A stretch of 64,000 bases of DNA from Microvelia longipes (taxonomy: Eukaryota > Arthropoda > Insecta > Hemiptera > Veliidae): contig JACMZG010001913.1 of the NCBI GenBank assembly GCA_018340805.1, positions 23,551,285 to 23,615,284 on the forward strand, in the 5' to 3' direction. The position numbers and the translations under genes are program-made. Positions 38,601 to 50,600 of this stretch are shown piece after piece (position 1 is the first letter of the stretch; each line of letters starts with the position of its first letter). Below the pieces are notes generated by a model. That model made no database searches. It had not been told where the DNA came from and saw nothing but the letters and a program-made list of their open reading frames with translations.

Positions 38601-41600
38601 TCATTACCGCTCTTCATATAGGTAATAAATCAATCATTGGATTGAAGTACTAACTTTTATTCTGGCTTAACATACATACATATCTAAAAATATATTTTTT
38701 TTTGTTCTTAATCATTTTTAAATAAAACCATGATTTTATGAATCTTATTCCAATTAAAAATCATGAATTCACTTCTAATTTTGGCATAAGTTCAAAATAA
38801 TAAATCATTCCCATTATGAGGTAATCTGATGCACATTTATGAATATTTGTTACGACTGACAGTTTAAATTTGTGTACAATACAAGTCCAGGAGGAGTACA
38901 ACCTACTTTGAAATCCAAATTCGAAGATCATATGGCTTTCCTCCTGAAAGAACAAGCTAAATGCTGCGGGGAGAGGTGTTATCCTTGATTTATATCTTAA
39001 TTTGATTTAAATTACTTAAAAATCGTCACTAAAATATAAAATTTAAATAATCAGTTCAAATTGAATGTATTTCTATAGTTAGTATTAAGTTAAGACTTAA
39101 CAGTAACAAAATACGAAGGATGGATTATATATTTTATTTCTTTTATTTTAGGTGAATCATGGGTTAGTGTCTCAACTCTAGGAGGAGAAGGTAAAGACTC
39201 TATTGGAGTGACCGTTGTTCCACTCACAGGTGTCCAAATTTCAGGACCTACTGGTATCCTATGTCTAGGAGGTGTAGCACCTCTCTGGGCTCAACCCTTA
39301 CCAGAGACTATTTCACCGCTAGTACTAGGAGCGGTAAACCCTCCCTTTACATACTCATGGTCTTCATCATTACCTGGAGTAGCTCATGTCACTGACAGAT
39401 ATTCCAATGTTAATATTAATGTAAGTTTTTTTTATAATTAATTATTAATTTCGATTCTTTTTCATTCTATAATATCAATAAGTTCTGAGTTGATAGCTTA
39501 CTTTAATGGAAATATCTGTGATGGTAATGGTTTTCAAATAAGAGTAGATAATGTTAGTCTTACAGTAGAACACTTGTTCTCTGTTAAAGCTGCTCAATGC
39601 AAAGCTAGGTAGTATCAAATGGTATATATTTTGTTTGTCAAGTATGATGACAGTAAAACTTAACTATACATGTTTTGAAACCACTCTGTGATCAAGTAAA
39701 TAAGGGGTTTTTAATAGTAAGGGTTTTATTTCTTTTTTAAATAAATTTAACTCAGTATATTTTTTATTTGGGGGTAAGGGAGTTAAATAATTTGATTCCA
39801 AGTATATTATGCCCTACTTCTGACTTTCTTAGGCGATGTGAAGGAATCTCTAATACAATGTGGTACCCATGATAGTGACCACTTTTATATACAATACACA
39901 AGTTATAAATCTAGGGTCAGCGGGAAAAAGCACATAAGTCAAATTTTTAAATTTTTTTATACGATTAAATTATTTCTCAGACCTTACTTAACCAAACGTA
40001 AAAACCACTAAAGTCAAAACTATCGTTAAATAAGATAAATGAGTCAAAGTATTATGACTAAATCCAAATTTTTATCAATTTGATAAAATAATAATAAAAA
40101 AAACGTGTGTGCTTTTTCCTGCTGACCCTAGAAATGGTCATATGCCCTTACTTTTTTAAAAATTTCCTTTACAATGATCATCAGGCTTAGCTTTGGTAAT
40201 AAGCCTGATGAATATTAAACTAAATGTTGGTATGACTAACTAAATAAACCAACCGAGATATCTCCAGAGATAGTGAGTTGCTCAGCTTTTTTAAATCATA
40301 AATATATGAAGATATTAAAAACTACTTACAACTTATAACAAAACTCTGTAAGGGCTTTAAGTATAGTCCCAGGTTGTCTGTTACTCACAATACACATGTA
40401 AGTGTTTTATTCTTTTATGCATAAGGTAGAGCGCATCCTCTCCTGCATGAAAGGATTTGCAAAATAAGCAATTTACTTATTTTTTTTTCTAATATATTAG
40501 GTAAGAGAGGAAGATCGTTTGTCGATAGCAGTGCACGGTGCTAAACCAGGTAGGACAGTCATATACCTGAGACTGACCGGAGGGACAGTACAGCATGGTC
40601 ACCATGATTCATCGTTTGAACTAGTAGTAGTTGACCGTCTGGAGTTCACATCTCCTCCCACATCTCTACCTGGTCTTATTGTAGCTCCTAATACTATTTT
40701 CTCTGTCAGAACTAATATTGTGAGTTTCTCTTATTCTTCTCTATTACACTGTAATAAGAAAAAATGGATGAATTGTTTTTATTTCTCACACAAAAAAAAA
40801 TCAGTAACATTATTTGCCTCTTGTTGTAGCATCAGTGGCCTTTTCACTTGAACTGACCACTCAACTGAAGTAGGAGCTAGTTAAATGTTAAGTGAAGGCT
40901 GGGCTATATTTTAAGTGTGAATTCTACTTTTAGACATACAAAATTAAAAAAAAACTTACAGAATTGCATTTGGAAATTCAGCTTAAAATATACAAAAATT
41001 CTATCTTAAATGTATGACGATAAAAGAATGTAACAATTTTTATTTAATAAAATGCTAATAATTATTACTTTTTACTACAGTGCGAATAATTTTAAGTTAA
41101 GGAACTTAGGAGCTACAGGTACATTTAAAGTATAATTCATTGGTGGCCCTATACATATTATATATATTTAAAAGATAATTTTAAACAATGCAAGAATTTT
41201 TTATGATAAATTTTGAGTAGAGGGGTCACATTTATTGATTGACTTATATTTGGTTGCACGAAACGATCACGAAGTTTCTAGGCTATATATTTAAAATATG
41301 TAAAACATAGAGCCAAAATAATATCTGATTTAGAAGGGAGGCTTTTTCTGAGAAGCTGAAAGTTTACAATTATTTTAAAGTTGTTCAAAACGGCTTATCT
41401 TCTATTTTTGTTATCTTCTTTTCTTTTTAATATTTTTAGTTTTCTTCTTTTCTTTTTAATATTTTTAGTTTTCTTCTTTTATTTTTTGTTACCTCCTCTT
41501 TTTTTTATTTATCTTCTTTTATTTTTACTTTTCCTCATTTATACCGTTGGTATATAGGAAAAGTTTTGTGTTTGCAAAAACATCTGAAACAAGGATGAAA

Positions 41601-44600
41601 CCAGAATCATCTGTTTCAGGCTTTTTTAAGGCCTCCTGAGTGGTTTTCTCAAAGTTGTCTGTCTGTCTGTTATCATCGAAGCGCCCAGTGTATTTATGCA
41701 AGAGAGTTGAAATTGGGTACAAAAATCGTTCCTCTGGCTTAGTTGTGCTATTTGGAAAATAATTTTTTATGACATCATTAGCCCGCTATAATGACAGCCA
41801 AAATTTCAAAAAATCATACAACACGGATAAATCATGCACTCGAACTGAGATTTGGCACCCATGTAGATATGTATAAGACTAACATATGTGCCAAGTTTCG
41901 TCTTATTATCAGCATTAGTTCAATTTTTATTAATGACTTCTGTACATTTTTTAAAAAATTAGAAAACAATCCAATTAAGTTGAAATTCGGTACAATTATA
42001 TACCTTTATGTAATAAAGAGGTTCACCAAGTTTTCATTTGTATACTACAAGTATATCTAATTTTTTGTTGGATCATAAAAGTTAAGCAGCATTGAGTGTG
42101 GTCAGTGCTATATGGATAACCACTGAGGATGAAACGGATGAATTTAATATCTGAGGACAAACGAAGTGAGTCCAAAGAGGTGTTGCAGCATACATTTGAC
42201 AAATTGTATACTTTTAGAATGAGTGAAGCGAGTCCGAAGTAGAGAGGATGAGCGTAGCGAATCTGATGTGATGAGGAAAAGTTCCGCGGTAAATTTTTTT
42301 GTTTTCTTTTATTATTTTTTGTTATCTTGTTTATGTTATCAGGAAGAAGCAAACCTGGATATAGTACCTCTTGGAACAGAGAGAGTATTAACCCTGAATA
42401 GTGACAATACAGTGTCTTCTCATGACAGTGGCAAGGCAATAGTATCAGCTACAACGATTGGCTCTAACCAACAAACAGCTTCACTTTTCATACAGGTACT
42501 TCCTTATTAAGAAATATATTTTTTGTCCCTCAGAAAACAAAGGTTAGGAGAGTTAACTGTAACAGGGCAGGGTATGGAAGTGGTGTAGGTTGCCTTAATG
42601 AATTGATTAATTCTTTGATATAGTAGGTTAGGTCTAACATCAAGAGGAAGGTTACTTTCGAAAACCCAAGGTTATGATTTCAGCACGGTTAAATTTATTA
42701 TGATTTCCTGGTTAATTTATGTCAAAAAGGTCTAATAATGTTTTGAATCAACAATTTGAAGTTGAATTTAAAGTGACAAATCATTATTTTGAAAAATGTC
42801 AACAAACCTTGTCTTTCTTTAAAGACGAATAAATAAAAAATAATTGATAGTAATACCTTATTGTTAAAGGAAGTAATTTTGTAATAAATTAGAGTACAAA
42901 ACTATTTTTGTACCTTCAGTGCGTTAAATATAAGTTATTTACGTTTTGTAATTATTAAATTTATTATTATACTGTTTCAACATGGCATCCTACAGTATTT
43001 AATAAATCACGATAAAAACTTTATTTAATTAAAATATTAATTTTATTAAAAAGCATGTAATTAATTAACTAACTTAAATTTGATAATTTGATTTTGGTAT
43101 GTTTACATTGTATTTAGTATTAATTACAATACGAAAATGTATTTTTTATTTATGTACTTATATTTTTGTTTTTTTTTGTAAGGTCAAACCTGTTCACTAC
43201 ATGATGGTCAACATTGCTAATGTTCTAAACGGAACTTCACTGTCTGGTTTACCTAGAGGCCTTGAGTTGTTAGTAAATATTACTTATCATGATACTCTTG
43301 GTAGAACTTTTTATGCCGCTCCTTCCAAGTTATCTCTTGCATTCAACAGACATGATAAGGTAACGTATTTGCTTTTTTATGGTGTGTTTCTGTTAATTGA
43401 TATGGATATTATTGGAACAGGTTGTCTGTTACCTTCATTTATTTTTTATTGAGGCTGTTAATTTTTTTGTTATTTTTAAAGAAGGTTTACTTTATGTGTG
43501 TATAACCCTATTAAACTTTGTAGTTAGCATTTTTTTAATAAATCCTTTATTTTCAAATATTAGAGAAATAATAAAAAGTAACATATCTTATCAAAAACTA
43601 ACTGCGTAGTAAAAAAACTCCCCACTTAGTCTTTGGTCTAAAAATGTTGAAATCAACTCTTCTGTCCCGCCAAGTGATGTCCGTTCTGGTTGGAGACAGT
43701 CTTTTGGGTTTCAAAGTTAATTGGTTAGGTTGCCAAATCTAAATGACCTCATTTAAATTAAGAGGCAATCATCGGCTTGTTCTCCTTGGCGGGGTGCTAG
43801 CAGTGTGAACTAAGTTTTATACCTCTCTCTGGTATTTTATGAAGTATTATACAATTTAGAGGTGTCCGAGGATAACATAGAAATAATGAATTTAGGATTT
43901 AATTATAGGGGAATGTAAAAGGGCATCAGACGTACCAAAATCCGTTTAGTATTTTAAGCTACAGGTGTATTAATGTATATTAAAATGTTGTTATAAAAAA
44001 AGTCACTGAGTACCTCTGTGTTCAGCATAGGAATGTCAAATTTGATATTTTATTAAAAAGGAATGCACTCAGGCATAAGGCAAATCCAAAATGCCCTCAT
44101 ACATCAAATTCTCTTCAGTAGTTGAGGCTGTAGTTTGGTCACCATAAAAATGCAGGAAGAATAAGAAGTTGTCAAAAATTCTATTTTCAATCCTATTTTT
44201 CTTTACTTATATTTGGCCGATTTGAATGAACTTTATTTTATTTTTGGTCTACATGACATGCTCTTTACAGACATTATAATATTTTATATTTACCTTCAGC
44301 TGTTTTTACGCTACGTCAAAAAGTGTATTATATTCCCTTTTATTTCCATTCTAATTTACTTGATGAAGATAACTCATAATCATACTTTAAAGTTCCATTT
44401 ACCCTTTTTTGTGACCAGGGAAATATGTCATGGAAACATTGTGATAGGTTTTTACTCAAAATGGGGTTTAGGTAATTTTTTTCAGACAAACCCAAGTCGG
44501 ATAAGTATTGTAAATAAGATCATATAGATTTGATATGTTTGGCTTTTTGCTGTAAGTTAAATTTTTATCTCATTATAATGACTATTTAAATTAATTGTGT

Positions 44601-47600
44601 GTATTTAATAAAGATTAATTACTATAAAATTGATGTAAAATTGTATTTTGTTTTTATTTTTAGTTACTGGTAAAACAAGGGTGTACAAATAGTAGCTATG
44701 TATTTGGCTTAGAAGGCAAAGGAATCACCATTCTGGGTATTTCAGATTCTATATCTCCCTTGTCTCAGGACTACTTGAAAGTACCTGTACATAACCATAT
44801 TGTACCTGCTAGAGTGAGTATCTGTTGTTATAGTGTTTTTAGTTACCATTGTCCAAGATAAGTTACTATTTTTTTTAGTTTATTTAGGGAGGACAGCTGT
44901 TTAAGGAAAGAAAAAACTTGTCGATATACTTAGTTTATTAAGGGAGGAAGATTACTGGTCATAATATATTTTTAAAAAATACATTTTTTTTAAATTGTAT
45001 TTAAAAATACAGTACTTTCGCCAAATAATTTTCTCATGACCCAGAAATAAAAATCTGGCGCCCAAGGGTTGAGAATGGTTGTTGCTATGTAAAATATTTA
45101 AAAATAAATACATAAAGATTCTTAATTCTTTTAATTAATAACATGTTTCTGTTTTATTTCAGAGGCAAATGACAGTGGGTGAGATAGTTTGTTTTGACAG
45201 CATCATAGACAAAGACGGAGTTTGGAGTAGTAAGGGTGATGCTGTTGTTATAGAACAGCATAGTGGTCTGGTACGAGCAGTTAGACCTGGTCACGCTCTA
45301 GTAACATACAGACAGTCCCAGCCTCTAGCTAATATACAAACTTCATTGGATATTGATGTTCATCCACTTTATTCTGTAAGTGTAGTGTAATACTTATTAA
45401 CTTTTCCTAAGCAGTGAAATAGGTTCCTGAGGCTTATGTCAAAAAATCAATCAAAACTAAAATATTTAAATCCTGAGGTTTACCAAGGGATACATTTAGT
45501 TTTATTTCAGCAATTGTTTTATTCTTAAATTTTTGGGTTTTAACTACAAGTCTTTGCTAGCTTGAAGTTCAAATGTCAAAGATATTTTCAGGGATTTCTC
45601 GATAGAGTTATTATCATTTAAGATTTGATTTTCTTGTTTATTTCCAGCTATCACTTGTTGGTGGTTTATCTCTATCAAATGCTGAAATAGGCCGTGAATA
45701 CATCATTGGTGTCGAACTACTGAACCAGAGGGATGCAAGACTTAAGCAGACTGGCGGATTTGTCCACATGTCTACTCCCTGTAAATCTAGCCAGACAGTT
45801 GCTGTGTTTCCTTACCGCTGTGAGATAAGGTTTAATTCACTTAGCGTGCCCTACCCTATATCAACTATATTTAGTGTTGCACCCACCTTCCACAAGCAAA
45901 CAGGTTTGCCAACCAACTGAAATTATTCTTTTGTATTTTTTTAATGTAAAATGAAGGTTTTAAAACTGTAAAAAAATGAATTTCTTTGAGCCACTTAAAA
46001 TCATCAGTGAATTTACAAATTTTATCTACTTTGTCAGCAAAACTAGTATTAATGAATCGTTGCCGTTTTGTTTTGGTAGTGAATACGAAACAATATCCCA
46101 TAAAAGTGGCAATTTTTAGTTTGTTTACGTTGTAAAAAAAATAAATTATGGTTCATTTTTAACTTGAAATCCTTTATTTATGGTTTGGAATAGAGACACG
46201 TTTTGGTCCGCTACTATCACAGCTGTGGGACTATTTGATGGGGTATTCCTAAAAATGTCAAAACAGATTTTCAATAAAATTTTGACTATTTAAATCTTCA
46301 CAAAAGCCTGTTTGTTGATTAGACAATAGTGCTGATACCAATTTGGAGAAACTTAATTATGAATGTAGGCTTTTGGTTTTAAATACTTGCTATTTTCTTT
46401 GCTGAATGCAGGTAGTTATGGTTGCTCTGTGAAAGTTATCAGTGGGATATCACCCAACACCTCTGTCATCATGTCAAATGTTACCCTCCGTATCAACATA
46501 TCACCAGATTTCCACTCTGAGCAGTCCGTAGAAACACACATATCAACACAATCAACATCTCTAGTTTTAGAGTTTCATCCTGCAGTGTATGTGGCCACTC
46601 AGCAACTAAACCTGAACACACCTTCTTCTAGTGTCTACTTGGTTATTGTTGGAACGCAGCATGTGGCCCAACACATTATTGTAAGTTCATATGTTAGTCT
46701 TTTTTCTCATTTATGCCATGGGTGTATAGGAAATTTATGTTTTTACTTAAAACCCTTAACCTTGATTTCACCTGAAGTATCTCTTTTAGGTCATTAAGAC
46801 CTTCTGAGTGGTTTTTACTTAGTTGTCTGTCTGAATGTGTTTAAAACCCTATACGGCAACACATAAAATCATACTTTTGATTTAGACCAAGAGCCGGACC
46901 TGAAAAAATGTGACTCATTTTGTACTTCTTCAAACCAAATTTTTCTGGAAATATACCAGAAATTATGAACTATTTCTGCCTTTCTATGTCCTGTAACTCA
47001 ACTATGTCTGCCTATCCATAGTGGAGCCATTCATATGATTGGGCATGCTCCAAATTTTAAAAAATCACACAAATTTCAGTTTTTTTTAAATAAGTGGTTC
47101 CCTGTGGGTTTTTTAATGGTGATAAAACGTTCTATAAAACGAGTGCTTAATTATCAAATTTGGATGACTACAACCATAGTTATGGCTCTTTCAAAAACAC
47201 TAAAAAAAATTTAGTTATGAAAAGTCAGCAAATATTTTAAAAAGACACAAAGCAAAATTCCCATCTCGATGGCTGGGTTGAACAGAAATTAGAAGAAAGA
47301 AATTACATAAAAATAATTCCAAAAATAATCAATACAAATTATAAAATGTTTACAATTAAATAATTCTTAAAATGAGAGAGAAAAGGTTATCAAATTACTA
47401 GGACTTTACATAGATTTATCATTTACTTAAAAGTCGAAGTATGGTAAAACTGATTTTACTAGAGGTTACTATAAGGTTGTAAAAATCAGGTTAATGCACA
47501 TTAATGACAAAGTCAATGGAAATACACAAGAAAACATAAATGTGCTTAAAAAATTTAAAAGGAGAGTTACGTAAGTAACCTCAATCCTCAAAGAGATGAA

Positions 47601-50600
47601 ATGAACAAGGCAGAAAAGGAATACTGTGATGAGGTAGGGAATTTATTATGTAAATGTTCAAAAGTAAAAGCAATGAACGAAAAAGGTAAAACAGGAGGCC
47701 CCTCAACCCTGGACACTAGAGTATAAACTCATGTGATGCAGTAATACTTTATGGTAAGTAGTCTAAGAGCTAGACTTTGCTTAACTTTTATGATCTGACA
47801 AAAATCATAGATATACTTTGTTGTATTGAAATAAAAATTATTTGTGTACTCATCTAATACGTAAATGTTTACACTTGTACCAAATTTCATATCAATTGAA
47901 TTATTTTCTGATTTTTAACAATTTTTTAAAAAATGTACATAAGTCATTTGATAAAGATTGAACCAATGCTGATAATGAGATTAAAACTTGGCACAAAAGC
48001 TAGTCTTATACATAGCTGCATGCGTGTCAAATTGGTCGCAACCTTTTTTTGCAATTTATGATTTTTTTTTTAATTTTTGGTGAGTCATTGTTGTGGGTAC
48101 CGCCTCCGTGGCCGAGGTTGTTAAGGCGTTAGTCTTTACACTGACCTTTGACACCCGCCGAGGTCTGGGGCTCGCATCCCAGGTTACGCTCTCAGTTTAT
48201 AGAAGATTATTGTTTAGATATATTATGACCAACTTTAGAATTCACTTTGAGCGTAACGGTTCCTACTACCACCCGAGGTGGTTCCCGCAGGGGTTATCCC
48301 TGATGAGCCGCAAGGCTCTAAACGGGCATTATTATTATTATTATTATATTGTTGTGGGTTAATGACGTTATAATGAAATATTATCTGAATAGCACAACCA
48401 CACCTATAGACTGATTTTTGTACAAAGATTCAGCACGCTAGCATAAATGCACGGGTAGTTACGATGATAACTGAAACTCAGACACTCACTCACTGACAGA
48501 CAACTTTGAGAAAACTACTCAGAAGGTATTTAAAAGACCTGAAACGGATAATTCCTGTGTCATCCTGGTTTTGGATTTTTTTGCAAACTCAATACTTTTC
48601 CCATATACCTATGGTATAAATGAGGAAAAGTAAAAATATGTCAGGAACCAATGGGTTCAATGTAGTCTGTTGCAAAAGTCAACTTACCTCAATTTTATTG
48701 GAATTTCCGGAAAAGTTGTTTTTGTTTTGAATTCTTCCATTTACTTCACATATAATACAGCTTTATTTATAACCAAAAATATAGCTCATAAGCTATTTTT
48801 TAAATTTACTAAAAATAATTTATTTGTGGAACTTCTCTACAAAACCAGTCTTGCTTGAGAAGGAGTGTTGGAAAGTTTTATTTAATTTTCATTGTATTTT
48901 TTTCAAAGCAAAGTATGCATGTATGCTTTTCAACTTGTATTTAATTAAATGTGCTTATTTTTCAGGTTGAGGCAAGTGATAGAACTGTACTCAAAGTAGG
49001 AGAAGCGGAACGCAGAGGTGCGGTTAGTTGGACTTGGTCTGTGGAACTATACAGGGAGCACTGGAATAATTACAACAGACTCTCTCCTCAGTATCTTATT
49101 GTGCTTTCATCTCTAACTAATCAAACTATTAAGGTATTATTTAATAACTAGATAGTTAAATCAAGTTTTATGGAAGTTTACACAACAGTGGAATAATTTT
49201 AATTGAATTTATTAAAAGATTCAATTTTCAGTAAGATTCTGAAATTAGGTAAAAATTTCAGAATTTTTACATACACACCCACACATTAATATGTGTGTGT
49301 GTATTTCTAGACACTTTCTTGTAAACACACTATCTTTCAAACGGATTAATATTTTTTAATTAAACTTGATACAAAAATCAACCTTGGAGAGGACGGAAAT
49401 ATTAAAACCAGGTTTTAATATTTTTCCTGCAAATAAGGTCATTATTTATGTTTTTTGGGACTCTTAATCTAATGAAACCAGTCCGAACTGACCAAGTGAC
49501 CAAGAAGTCAAAAAAGAAGAAAAATGAGTTACAAGCAGTACTTGACAATTTAGTAAGGGAGTAGGTTCTTAAGCATAAACCGGAACCTCAAGCAAGAAAT
49601 GGGTTGTTTAGCACAGAAACACGCATCCCAAAGGAAATTCCCCCGACATGCGCACCACTTATCCTCCAGCACCGTAGAGACCACCTCTGTTTTGATCTCC
49701 ACTTATCTAAGAGGCTGTATACACTCTGGAAAGCTTTTATCTTTGTATCTAAAAGCGTCCTTATGCTGTATCTATTTATTGTTACAGGTACCAGTTGTAT
49801 TTGGTGGAGGGAATGGAAATAAAGGCTGTGTTTACAATGATGGCCAACCGTGGGTTATGTCTGACTTGGTGCCATCAGCAACCACCTCTATATTTGTTGC
49901 ATTAATGGCCATCATTGTTTTCTTTATGGCTTCAAATTATTGTAAGTAAAACTATTTTCGTTATTAACGTAAAACTATTTTCGTTATTGCCAAGGCATAA
50001 ATGTAAGTTTTTGCTCCATGAAAAGTCAAGTTTGTTCCTGAGGCCAAAACCAAGTAGAAGGAACTATATTATTGAATCCCAAGGTTGCCATGGAATGTAT
50101 TTAGTTTGTTCTCCAAGCTTACCAAGGGAACCTATATTCACTTAACTAACGAGGTAAAGCCGAGGTAGTTAAGTACTGTTTAGGAGGAATGACCTGCTTC
50201 TTCTGTGGAAGTTAAGATTTTACCTTTAGGAAAGCGAAAATAGTTTAATAACAAGCAGTTAGTGTTAAAATCACATATGCTTTAATATAGTTACCTTTTG
50301 ATGACTTGAACAATGCATTTATTACATAGTTATTTACATAGTTTATTATTACACAGTTTATTACATAGCCTTCTCTATTAAATTTAAAAGTGAATGTAAA
50401 TGTTTACTTGCTTAAGAATCAAACAAAATAGTATAATTTTGAAATTTTAATGACAATAATAAGTATTAGCTATTTTTTTAGTCCCGCTACAAAACCTTGA
50501 GATCAGATTTTTTTAGGCTTTTATTTTTATCTAAATAAAGATTTTGATAATTCTATACCAAATATTTACACTGGGACATCTTATTATCAAAATAAACTTT

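Noticed and set aside
44213..44527. 104-codon hydrophobic frame in NUP210 intron 15
   Set aside because: AT-driven Phe/Ile/Tyr composition typical of random AT-rich sequence; no homologue recognised.
48099..48180. Leucine or serine tRNA gene
   Set aside because: Box-like motifs only; it sits at the head of a SINE with target duplication and (TTA)n tail.
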